64,000 nucleotides of DNA. Source: Leptospira ilyithenensis. Its GTDB lineage: Bacteria > Spirochaetota > Leptospiria > Leptospirales > Leptospiraceae. The notes below the pieces were generated by a model. It worked only from the letters and a program-made list of their open reading frames with translations. It did no database searches and had not been told where the DNA came from. Below are positions 44,158-52,617 of the stretch, one piece after another (position 1 is the first letter of the stretch; the number at the start of each line of letters is the position of its first letter). The position numbers were made by a program, and so were the translations under genes. Where the stretch lies: the NCBI RefSeq assembly GCF_004771005.1, contig NZ_RQHV01000052.1, forward strand, positions 1-64,000, read 5' to 3'.

Positions 44158-44922
44158 TTAATCGATGCGGGCGATCTCTTTTAGTTTATGATCCAGTAGA
44201 TAAAACCGGCCGTCTAACGACTCTGCGATGAATGTACAGCTGTCTACCCAATCTCCGTCATTCATGTAGATGGTTGAGCCGATCGTGGTCATACTTGGCG
44301 TATGAGTGTGACCGCAAATGACTCCGTCTACATTGTGGTCATTGGCATATTGAACCAGGATGGATTCGAATTTTGTAACATTGGCAAGAACGGTTTTGAC
44401 TTTTGATTTTAAGTATCCGGAAAGAGACCAATATTCTTTTCCGAAAAATTTTCTTAACCGATTCAATACAGAGTTAAAGAAAACGACAAGGTCGTATGTT
44501 TTGTCGCCTAGATGGTACAACCAACCTAAATTTCTCATAAATCCGTCGAACTGGTCGCCGTGGATGAGTAGCAGATTTTTTCCTTTGACCGTTTTGTAGA
44601 TTAGGTAATCGCTTAATGGTATTTCACCGAATTGGAAGGCATTCTTTAACAAAAGATTTCGGAAAATCATATCATGGTTTCCCAAGATATAATTTACGTT
44701 TCGTTTTCTGCTGTATTTTAAAATTTTTTCTATTACTTTTCCATGGTCTTTGTTCCAATACCAATGCGAATTGAGAGCCCAAAGGTCTACAATATCACCG
44801 ATCAAAAATAAATTTTCAAATTTAATTTTTTTAAATAGTTCCAGTAGCAACGCAGCTTTGCAATGTGAGGTACCCAGGTGAAGGTCTGAAATGAAAACGG
44901 ATTTGTATTTTATTTTTTTCAT
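44158..44922 (-). CDS. Metallophosphoesterase, LpxH-like UDP-diacylglucosamine hydrolase
   Basis: A 254-aa calcineurin-fold phosphatase. The metal-binding motifs are in order: FISDLHLGTSH, LIGDIVDLW, LGNHDM, LLIHGDQFD and CGHTHTPS. In Gram-negative bacteria LpxH or its second family (LpxH2) cleaves UDP-2,3-diacylglucosamine in lipid A synthesis at the membrane. Leptospira makes lipid A, so this role fits. The longer, hydrophobic insert at about 120-160 is typical of LpxH2. It lies alone between other transcripts. Confidence 0.8.
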   Translation of the reverse strand: MKKIKYKSVFISDLHLGTSHCKAALLLELFKKIKFENLFLIGDIVDLWALNSHWYWNKDHGKVIEKILKYSRKRNVNYILGNHDMIFRNLLLKNAFQFGEIPLSDYLIYKTVKGKNLLLIHGDQFDGFMRNLGWLYHLGDKTYDLVVFFNSVLNRLRKFFGKEYWSLSGYLKSKVKTVLANVTKFESILVQYANDHNVDGVICGHTHTPSMTTIGSTIYMNDGDWVDSCTFIAESLDGRFYLLDHKLKEIARID

Positions 44923-44996
44923 GTCGGAAAGATTGTATATAAGTTACTAAGTATTGATTTCCGATTTAAAATCGGTCATTGTCAAGTAAGAAGTAT

Positions 44997-46451
44997 TTAC
45001 TGGATCTTGCGAATCCGATGATTCAATGAATCGGAAATATAGAGGCTAATGCCATCGGTTGTAATTCCTTGTGGAGTATTGAAGGTTGCCGAGGTTCCGT
45101 TTCCATCCGCATTGCCCGCAGTTCCTGATCCTGCGATTGTTGTGACAACACCGGTTGCAATCTCCATTTTTCGAATTAAGTTGTTTTGTCTGTCCGCAAT
45201 GTAAAAGTAAGTTCCGTCCATTAATATATCTTGGGGTAAATTGAAACTTGCTGAAAGGCCTGTGCCATCGGAAGCACCCGCAGTACCTGACCCGGCAACC
45301 GTCGATACCGTACTGGAAGATACAACCATTTTGCGAATTTGATTGTTTTGATAATCTGCAATGTATAGGTTGGTTCCGTCAAAAACTACGTCGGCAGGAA
45401 AATTTAACTGCGCAGAAAGACCGTTACCATTCGTATTTCCGGGAGAGCTTGCAATGCCTGCAATAGTAGTAACTGAATTTGTTGCTAAATCTATTTTTCT
45501 GATTGTATGTAAAGCAAAGTTGGTTATGTATAAATTCTTTCCGTCGCTTGCTATTCCCAAAGGATTGGCAAATGTAGCATTTGTACCGATTCCGTCTATA
45601 TTGCCGGATGCTCCCGATCCTGCGATCGTTGTTACTTCTCCTGATGCCAAAACAATTTTTCGAATCAAATTGTTTAAGACATCGGAAATATATAGATTCG
45701 TTCCATCATAGAAAATAGTTTGCGGACCGCTAAATGATGCGGTTGTACCTATTCCATTGGCGAAACCGGAAGAAGCACTTGTAGAACCTGCAATCGATGT
45801 GACAAGTCCTGTTGCCAAATCCATCTTACGAATGTTATTGTTTTGATTGTCGGCAATGTACAGATTGGTTCCGTCACTTGCCAAACCTTGCGGCATATTG
45901 AACAGTGCGGAGGTTCCGGTACCGTTTGAAAATCCTTGGGAATTTCCCGCTATCGTTGTCACATTTCCCGCAATCGAAAGAGTTTTCAAAGAGCAGCTAA
46001 CGGAGATATTCGATACATCGGCGATTGCTTTCCCTGATCCGTTGGAAATGATACAATCAGCTAACGGAGATGATTTGACCGTTACATTATATGAGCTTGT
46101 TTTTGTAGGAAATAGAAAAGAGTTACCCAGATATTCGACCGCTATGTCATCGGATTTATTATTTTGTAGGACTAGCTCCGTTGTCAACAACCCGGAGATA
46201 ACTCCGCCAATTTTAAAATTAGAAGTAGAAAGCGAGGCATCGAGCAGTCGTCCGCAATGGGGAGAAACATCCCCCGAAATCGCTTTCCAAAGAATTGATA
46301 GGGTATAATCTTTGTTATTCGGATCACAAACATTGGAAAAGCGAACTGACTGGCAGTTTAGAACCAGTGTAGAGGCAAGCAGGGGGGCGAATGAATAAAA
46401 TCTCTTCCATTTCCAGCAAATTCGCAATTGATCTTCCAACACATTCACCAT
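44997..46451 (-). CDS. NHL-repeat lipoprotein
   Basis: A 484-aa secreted protein. LASTLVLNC is a lipobox. A short domain with SNVCDPNNKDYTLSILWK follows, found in a family of Leptospira lipoproteins (compare 52170-52541 and other lipoproteins). At least five NHL repeats then form a propeller, each with 'GIGTxATFxxPxGIxxDGxNLYIxDxxNxxIRKI' features. NHL propellers usually bind proteins or ligands on the cell surface. The start is uncertain: ATG 46451 or a downstream TTG with GGAAG. Confidence 0.83.
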   Translation of the reverse strand: MVNVLEDQLRICWKWKRFYSFAPLLASTLVLNCQSVRFSNVCDPNNKDYTLSILWKAISGDVSPHCGRLLDASLSTSNFKIGGVISGLLTTELVLQNNKSDDIAVEYLGNSFLFPTKTSSYNVTVKSSPLADCIISNGSGKAIADVSNISVSCSLKTLSIAGNVTTIAGNSQGFSNGTGTSALFNMPQGLASDGTNLYIADNQNNNIRKMDLATGLVTSIAGSTSASSGFANGIGTTASFSGPQTIFYDGTNLYISDVLNNLIRKIVLASGEVTTIAGSGASGNIDGIGTNATFANPLGIASDGKNLYITNFALHTIRKIDLATNSVTTIAGIASSPGNTNGNGLSAQLNFPADVVFDGTNLYIADYQNNQIRKMVVSSSTVSTVAGSGTAGASDGTGLSASFNLPQDILMDGTYFYIADRQNNLIRKMEIATGVVTTIAGSGTAGNADGNGTSATFNTPQGITTDGISLYISDSLNHRIRKIQ

Positions 46452-46631
46452 TCTGGAAATTTTTTGCTAGGAGTAATACACCGTCAATCAAACGTAATCA
46501 CTTCATTCTCTTTTTTTCATCCTTCCGCAAGATATTCAGGAGATTCGAAAAAATGCATTTGAGAATGATGAACATTCCGGTATACTTTGGTTTTTGGAAA
46601 GAAACCCGAATATCGGACAAAAGGTAAAAAT

Positions 46632-47039
46632 ATGAGCTTGAAAACTTATCACGGAAGTTGTCATTGTGGAGAAGTAAAATACGAGGCGGATCTGGATCTC
46701 AGTCTAGGCACGGGGAAATGCAATTGCTCCTATTGCAAAAAGGTAAGAAACTGGTCTACCATTACAAAGCCAACCGCTTTTCGTTTGTTAAATGGTGCAG
46801 ATAGTCTGAGTTTCTATCAATTCGGAACAAAATCCAACGCACATTATTTCTGCAAAAACTGCGGAATCAGAGTTTACTCCAAGGGTTATGTGGAAGAAAT
46901 CGGCGGGGATTATGTCTCTATTTCAATTTCCAGTTTGGATGATGCAGAACCTTTGGAGTTGGCAAACACCCCCGTTAGATTTTCTGACGGCTTGAATAAT
47001 AATTGGATGAACGAACCTTCCGAAACCCGTCATCTGTAA
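46632..47039 (+). CDS. GFA-family zinc protein (glutathione-dependent formaldehyde-activating-like)
   Basis: A protein of about 135 aa with the GFA fold. The zinc cysteine sets are SCHCGEV, CNCSYC and FCKNCGIR. Members of this family are mostly uncharacterised, the name coming from one that was proposed to bind glutathione and formaldehyde. Start at ATG 46632 (MSLKTYHGS) with AAAGG upstream; the longer frame to 46587 is unlikely. The next gene begins 6 nt after its stop, so both are likely co-transcribed. Confidence 0.85.
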   Translation: MSLKTYHGSCHCGEVKYEADLDLSLGTGKCNCSYCKKVRNWSTITKPTAFRLLNGADSLSFYQFGTKSNAHYFCKNCGIRVYSKGYVEEIGGDYVSISISSLDDAEPLELANTPVRFSDGLNNNWMNEPSETRHL

Positions 47040-47045
47040 ACAGTA

Positions 47046-49373
47046 TTGAAATCAAATGTTATAAAAATCGGCAGTGTTCTCTTTTTGGGTCTCTTCTTCC
47101 TCTGGAAATTTTCCAATTACCTTACAGGTGCGGAGCCTGTCGGTTGGGATACGGGAGGTCATTACCAGTTAGCAAACGTTTATCGGGAGTCGTTTGAAAA
47201 TTTCGATTCTCTTGCCTGGGACGACGGTTGGTTCGGCGGGTTCGCTGCTTTTTACTTTTATCCTCCTTTCTTTTATTTTTTAACGAATATTATTTCCATC
47301 TTCTTGCCTGTTAGTTTTCCTTTTGCTTTCGGGTTTGGTATTTTTTTGATCATCCCTCTTCTTAGTTATTCAATCATTCGTTTTTTGAATGTATTTGTTT
47401 TGAACCGACTTCCTCTTTCCTATCTGCTTCCTATTTATGGAACGTCTGTTTTGTTTTACTTTTCTTATTCAGGTGACGGGCTGCAAGGAACAAGTGCGAT
47501 CGGAATGCAGCAGGGAACTTTCATCTCTTCGCTGGCTCATGGATTTTTATTGATTTCTCTCACACATTTGGAAGTTTTTCGTAAAACCAAATCCAGGGAA
47601 GAAGGAATTAAGTTTATCTTAATATCTTCCTTACTTATATATACGCATTTCCTAACATCTTTTTTCTGGGGACTGGCGGTCTTGCTTCATTTGATCGTAT
47701 TTCGCAAAGATTGGTTTCAAAACCTTAAAAGCTATTTTTTCTTTTTTATCGCCATACTGATGTTATCATTTCCCATTCTGTATAATTATCTGAAATTCAG
47801 CGGATACACTAGCGGAATATTTTACGGATATACTTATCCTCCTCTTTTGTCGATTTTGGGAAAAGATGCTTATGATGTGGCATTGGCGTCTACTGGCAAC
47901 GGCGAAAATTTTCTGATAGCATATATTCGTGAACTATTGTTGAGCGGAAGAATCGTCTCAATATTTTTATTATTCGGTTTTGTTTCCTTATGCGTTCGGT
48001 TTTTAAAACATAGAAACGGAAGAAGATATGCAACTGTTTTTACCTTCTTTTTTCTTTGGTTGTCTTTGGACAATACTTTCGGATATATTATCCCAGGTCT
48101 GATGATTCATAATTACCGGGCATTCGATTCCGCCTTTTTAGGATTTTCCATGTTATCTGTGCTAGGTGTTACTCATATAATGATGCGCTGGAAATGGAAA
48201 CTTCCCGTGCAATGGGGACTTGTCTTTTTATTTTTATTTACATTGAGAAATTTTATTTTTTTTCAACCAAAAGAAGTATTATCCGATCGGAATGTTTCCA
48301 AGGAAATGGAACTTCATCTTCATGAAGCCGAAAAAGCTTTGGAACTACTTCCTAAGGGGGCGCTTGTATTTCCTGAAATCGTTCGAACGAGTATTATTTT
48401 GGATACCCCGCATTTTTGGTCGAATTTACTTAGAAAGCACGGACTTAGAAACGCTTTGGGTCTTACTGTGGAATCTTCGTTGTATCCGACGCTCGCTTTT
48501 AATTGGGAGGAATTCGGACTGGAGCATACTTTCCGTTGGGGAACGAATCTCTCCTGGAAAAATCTCTGGGTATCCAGCCTAACGGGTGATAATGAAAATG
48601 CTCAACTGCCTGAATTTTTGAGAAGATCCGGAGTGAGATATCTGACTGGGCATACTGGAGCGTTTTATGAATTTATAAAAAATAGAAAGAACGATTTTAA
48701 GATTCTATTTCGATCCGGTCCGTTTCTGATTGTAGAATTGCTTTATCCTTCCGAAAAACCGAATCTTCCGGGAGGGTATTTATCCTACTCTTGGTTACAC
48801 TCCAAGACTGCAACCAAACCGGATGTTTTTTTAAGAGATTCAAATACGATTCTCGCCCGATTGGTTTCCCATAACATTCTCATAAGAATTGTCAATCTGG
48901 AATCATCTTCCGAATTTTCGGATGATGATTTGAAACAAAGTTTAAGTTTTCTATTTCTTTCCGTTGATCCTAAATACAGTCTGGACGGAATTGCTTATGC
49001 AAAGTCATTTGCACAAAAGGGGATCCATATCATTTTGCTTGGCGTACCTGCACCGCCTAATGATCCTTATATATGGGATTGGAGTCCTGATGTAGAGGAA
49101 AAAATGAAAACATATTTGAAAACCTTGCAGCTAAAAACAAATCCTTGGAAGTTCCATAATATAGGATATTTTCCGGAATTGAAAGAGAGTGACGGGAAAT
49201 CCCTTTATCAGTCGGATTCACACCAGCTAGCAGTAATTAATGGAAAGGAAAGGATTAATGTTTCTCTTTCGGGTTTTCGTTCCAAATGGATCACATGGGC
49301 TTTGATCTTACTTCCGATCTTTTATTTATTAGTTCCTATCATACGAAAGACCCGATATCTCTCGTTTTCATAA
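47046..49373 (+). CDS. Large membrane protein, GT-C glycosyltransferase-like
   Basis: A 775-aa protein with about ten to twelve membrane helices in the first 430 residues and a soluble C-terminal domain (about 440-745) before a last helix. GAEPVGWDTGGHYQLANVY after helix 1 carries an Asp-containing loop, as in GT-C enzymes that use lipid-linked sugars. No family was recognised with certainty. The start is TTG at 47046 with no clear ribosome site. Its 3' end overlaps the convergent gene by 52 bp. A role in cell-surface polysaccharide or glycolipid assembly is a guess. Confidence 0.65.
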   Translation: MKSNVIKIGSVLFLGLFFLWKFSNYLTGAEPVGWDTGGHYQLANVYRESFENFDSLAWDDGWFGGFAAFYFYPPFFYFLTNIISIFLPVSFPFAFGFGIFLIIPLLSYSIIRFLNVFVLNRLPLSYLLPIYGTSVLFYFSYSGDGLQGTSAIGMQQGTFISSLAHGFLLISLTHLEVFRKTKSREEGIKFILISSLLIYTHFLTSFFWGLAVLLHLIVFRKDWFQNLKSYFFFFIAILMLSFPILYNYLKFSGYTSGIFYGYTYPPLLSILGKDAYDVALASTGNGENFLIAYIRELLLSGRIVSIFLLFGFVSLCVRFLKHRNGRRYATVFTFFFLWLSLDNTFGYIIPGLMIHNYRAFDSAFLGFSMLSVLGVTHIMMRWKWKLPVQWGLVFLFLFTLRNFIFFQPKEVLSDRNVSKEMELHLHEAEKALELLPKGALVFPEIVRTSIILDTPHFWSNLLRKHGLRNALGLTVESSLYPTLAFNWEEFGLEHTFRWGTNLSWKNLWVSSLTGDNENAQLPEFLRRSGVRYLTGHTGAFYEFIKNRKNDFKILFRSGPFLIVELLYPSEKPNLPGGYLSYSWLHSKTATKPDVFLRDSNTILARLVSHNILIRIVNLESSSEFSDDDLKQSLSFLFLSVDPKYSLDGIAYAKSFAQKGIHIILLGVPAPPNDPYIWDWSPDVEEKMKTYLKTLQLKTNPWKFHNIGYFPELKESDGKSLYQSDSHQLAVINGKERINVSLSGFRSKWITWALILLPIFYLLVPIIRKTRYLSFS

Positions 49374-50743
49374 ACAAGCTCCGCTTTTTTTGAGCGTTTC
49401 AAAGCATCTGCGACGGGCTTATAATAATGTAGATTTACAACTGCATATTTATAACCTAAAATACCCGGAATCTGTTCGTAATCCAAACTGCTTCCTTCAA
49501 AAAAAGACCTTTGCAACGTATATTTTTTCTGGTCATAGGCCCATGAATAAATCGGATTTAGTCCGAATAAATAATTCTTTTCGGGAGCTCGAAAGACAAA
49601 GTAAGGATAATCCCCCCAAGACAAAAAAATCTTTTTCTCTTCCGGCAGATTTTTTGTGATCCAGTCGGCAGTACTGAACGCGGGATTCGGGTCTGTAAAT
49701 TCATACTGTATTTTCATTTTTCCGTAAGTGATTGGAAACAGAATCAATAACAATGCGGCGATTCCCGCATAATTGATTTGCCTTGGGCTTGGCTTTCCGC
49801 TAAAGCAGAATAAATACCCGAATAAAAAATAATATTCAAATAATCTTAAAGATGAAATCCCGAATATCAGATAAATGATTGTTAGGCTAAGAAAAATCTT
49901 TTGCGTTATGGAAAATTCATTTCCATGAAAGATATGATAAATGATAAAAAGCAATAAATACCAAATACCGCCCCAGATCAAACTTCTTTCGGGGGCCAAC
50001 CATTCTGCAATTGCCTCGGTATCTGCAGGAGGAAAGGCTTGGACTATCAGTTCTAAAAAGTATCCTTCAAACTGATTGGGAAAAGAAGGATGAAAGATCA
50101 TTCCTAAAGCTAAACCGGAAACCGTATAAAGAACAGGTTTATATGTTAAATCTTTTGTTTTAAAGTAGTCTCCCAATAAAAAGAAAAAAGAGAAGATGAA
50201 TAGAATTGGAAAACCTGCGTAAGTCCAAACCGAAAAAAAGGAGATCAGAAAAACATGGATCCATTTTTTTTCTTTGTACTTTCTGAGATAAAGAAAGATG
50301 AATCCTAAAAACAAAACGATTCCTCTTCCGAAAAGCAGTCTTCCTGTAAAAAGAGGAGATCCTAATGTAAAGAATAAAGATGCGAATAAAGCGGAAAAGG
50401 ATTCCGATTCCTCTTCTAAAAAAGAATACATCTGATGCAATGAAAAGCTTAGGCAAACAAGTAAAAATATTCTGATCGAGTTTGTTTCCGAAAGAGGAAG
50501 TAACAAAAAAGGCATTTCAAAAACATGAAAAAGAAAATGATAATCCGTAAATGCGATGTTTTGTATTCCGAATTCCGGCCAGCCGAGCGTTCTTACGAAT
50601 CCATCATTTAAGTAAAGTTTTGCGATTGCGGAATGATAATAAATATCCGCATCCGGTAGGTGATTGCCGGAGAAAAAATAAATCGTATAGAAAAAAATCG
50701 AAATTCCGGTTGCGATCGAAGAAGGTTTGGATATTCGGATCAG
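49322..50743 (-). CDS. Membrane protein, GT-C-like, with probable CTG start
   Basis: The ATG-started frame (50515) is 397 aa, but the reading frame stays open and clearly protein-like for another 76 codons: SIFFYTIYFFSGNHL, PDADIYYHSAIAKLYLNDGF and TLGWPEFGIQNIAFTDYHFL. The only usable start there is CTG 50743 in cCTGA, where it overlaps the TGA of the lipoprotein gene upstream. This gives 473 aa with about ten helices and a soluble tail (FRAPEKNYLFGLNPIYSW). The DADIYYH loop after the first helix parallels the acidic loop of the convergent neighbour, suggesting related GT-C-type enzymes. Function unknown. Confidence 0.6.
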   Translation of the reverse strand: MIRISKPSSIATGISIFFYTIYFFSGNHLPDADIYYHSAIAKLYLNDGFVRTLGWPEFGIQNIAFTDYHFLFHVFEMPFLLLPLSETNSIRIFLLVCLSFSLHQMYSFLEEESESFSALFASLFFTLGSPLFTGRLLFGRGIVLFLGFIFLYLRKYKEKKWIHVFLISFFSVWTYAGFPILFIFSFFFLLGDYFKTKDLTYKPVLYTVSGLALGMIFHPSFPNQFEGYFLELIVQAFPPADTEAIAEWLAPERSLIWGGIWYLLLFIIYHIFHGNEFSITQKIFLSLTIIYLIFGISSLRLFEYYFLFGYLFCFSGKPSPRQINYAGIAALLLILFPITYGKMKIQYEFTDPNPAFSTADWITKNLPEEKKIFLSWGDYPYFVFRAPEKNYLFGLNPIYSWAYDQKKYTLQRSFFEGSSLDYEQIPGILGYKYAVVNLHYYKPVADALKRSKKAELVYENERYRVFRMIGTNK

Positions 50744-52065
50744 GGATATTCGCCCGGTTTGACTTTCATTGTTTTTGTAACGGAAACAAGTCCTCTCGGA
50801 CTGAATGAAGAAATGGTTCCTAGAATAACAGGAGATCCGGGAGTTGCAGTCAATTGTCCTGTGGACGCAACTTTGTAAACCTCAAGTTGTCTTTCGCTAC
50901 TGGCTGCACCCGTATCGGAAAAAAAATAAATGAATCTACCGCTTTCATCCCAAGTTAAGCCTCCGGGAGCGTTCCCCACACCGATGGGAAATCCCGTAGG
51001 ACTGAGTGTGCCTGTGGATGAATCTACTTTCAAAAGTTGAAGCCTGTTGCCTGACGAATCGGAATAGGCAAAAGCAACGAATCTTCCGTAAGGATCGATT
51101 GTTAAGGTTTTGCTCGACGTGGCAGTTGCCGAATAACTACTAGAAGGTGTAAATGGAGATCCCGGGATTGCACTTACCGTTGAATCCTGGTTGTAGATAA
51201 AACCTATAATCGGAGCCGCGATATTGGCAATGGTGGTGTAAACGTAATTTCTTGTAGGATGTAATGTCAGATTGTCGTTTAACGTTGGTGCAGCGGGCAT
51301 GGCCAATGGACTGCCGGAACCGATAGTTACCGTGCCGGTTGAAGTATCCTGGAAATAGATACTCAAATAAGAAGGATTGGTGATGAATATATTCTGTTCT
51401 GTCAGCGAAACAAGAAGCGAAGAAGGACTGCAATAAGTCCCGAAGGGATACGATGATAATGTACTCTGAGTTAGATTGCCAGATGTGTCTTTTTGGTAAA
51501 GATAGACATTGGTAGTGCTGCTCGATATAGTGGCGTAGACGTTCGTTCCTGATATGTTAGGTGTAATCGTATTCGGCAAAATACCGGAAGGAGAAGATCC
51601 TGTTTCTGAAACGGATCCGTCGTCCTGAATTTTGAGAAAATAAATTTTATTGAATGTTGATGGTGATCCGAAGCCGGAAGAAGCAAGCAACTCCCTGCTT
51701 TTCGGAACTCTTTTTAAGTTAACCGGGCTATTACCCGGGGCATTGGGCGGAACCGCCTGCATCCCGACTGTACTTGTTAGTTGGCCGGACTCCGGGTCAA
51801 CGTTCCAAACTTTGATTCCTGTTTCGCTTGGACCGGTTTTCAGATAAAGCATTGCTAAGAATTGGGGCACTTCCGCATCAACAAGTTCCGCATCCTTAAT
51901 CAAACTTCTGAGATATGTGGAAACCAAATTTGTTTTGAAAAATGCCAAACTGGAAGGATCTGCAGGGTTGTCGAAACCGGGCCGACAATGTTCTGTTATC
52001 AGCACTAAAAGAAAAATCAAGGAAGGGATTGGTAAAAAGGATAATCTTTTTTTTCCGAGGAACAT
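50740..52065 (-). CDS. Beta-propeller lipoprotein (lactonase/YVTN-like)
   Basis: A 441-aa secreted protein with a lipobox-like LLVLITEHC and the family start CRPGFDNPADPSS. The remainder is a beta propeller with repeating 'VDSSTGTLSPTGxPIxVGxxPxxLTWDxSGRFIYFxS' units, as in 6-phosphogluconolactonase/YVTN-type proteins. No catalytic residues are assigned; many such lipoproteins are structural or binding. It is the first gene of a likely two-gene unit: its stop overlaps the proposed CTG start of the next gene on the same strand. Confidence 0.8.
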   Translation of the reverse strand: MFLGKKRLSFLPIPSLIFLLVLITEHCRPGFDNPADPSSLAFFKTNLVSTYLRSLIKDAELVDAEVPQFLAMLYLKTGPSETGIKVWNVDPESGQLTSTVGMQAVPPNAPGNSPVNLKRVPKSRELLASSGFGSPSTFNKIYFLKIQDDGSVSETGSSPSGILPNTITPNISGTNVYATISSSTTNVYLYQKDTSGNLTQSTLSSYPFGTYCSPSSLLVSLTEQNIFITNPSYLSIYFQDTSTGTVTIGSGSPLAMPAAPTLNDNLTLHPTRNYVYTTIANIAAPIIGFIYNQDSTVSAIPGSPFTPSSSYSATATSSKTLTIDPYGRFVAFAYSDSSGNRLQLLKVDSSTGTLSPTGFPIGVGNAPGGLTWDESGRFIYFFSDTGAASSERQLEVYKVASTGQLTATPGSPVILGTISSFSPRGLVSVTKTMKVKPGEYP

Positions 52066-52169
52066 ACTTTATAATTAGAAGATGTATTTTTGGATTTTGC
52101 AACGAAAATCCGAAAAAAATACCGACTGAAAGTTATTGACTGATGATTTTTCAAGGTTAAAATCAAAAC

Positions 52170-52541
52170 ATGAAAGTAGCGAATTTCCCCGCAAACTCTT
52201 TACAGGTTGAATATGGGCTCATTTTTATTCTTTTGTTTTTGTCCTTCGGATTTGGTTGCAGCCTCCTTAAGATAGGAAACCCCTGTGATCCGTCGTCGGA
52301 AAATTACAACCTAACCCTGATTACAAAATCCATTCTTCAGGATACGACTGCCAATTGCGGAGTTGGATCTTCCGGGACGAAAACAAATTCGATTTCCTCG
52401 TTTCTTTTTGACAACACTATGAACGGACTCAGTAAAACTTATACCGGGACGATTTCAGGGAATGCTATCATAGTTTCTTTGCCGTATGCGGTTCGGGAAA
52501 AAAGCGAAAGGCTCGTGGGTAATCTCCACCCTTGCGCTTGA
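52170..52541 (+). pseudogene. Truncated lipoprotein gene
   Basis: A signal peptide with lipobox (LSFGFGCS) is followed by GNPCDPSSENYNLTLITKSI, the same N-terminal domain as in the 44997-46451 lipoprotein. NGLSKTYTGTISGNAIIVSL follows, as in larger proteins of this group. After VSLPYAV the frame turns into REKSERLVGNLHPCA and stops at 123 aa. The propeller or other body expected is missing, so it is probably a 5' fragment left by a deletion. A short product could still be exported. Confidence 0.6.
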
Positions 52542-52617
52542 CAGCTAGTAAAAAGTAGGTCAATTTAACATTCTGTTTCGATTCCTTTTTCTAAGGAGTT
52601 GGGCAAAGGCGAAAATC

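Noticed and set aside
45248..46308. Plus-strand ORFs opposite the NHL-repeat lipoprotein
   Set aside because: Periodic shadows of the repeats; no start signals.
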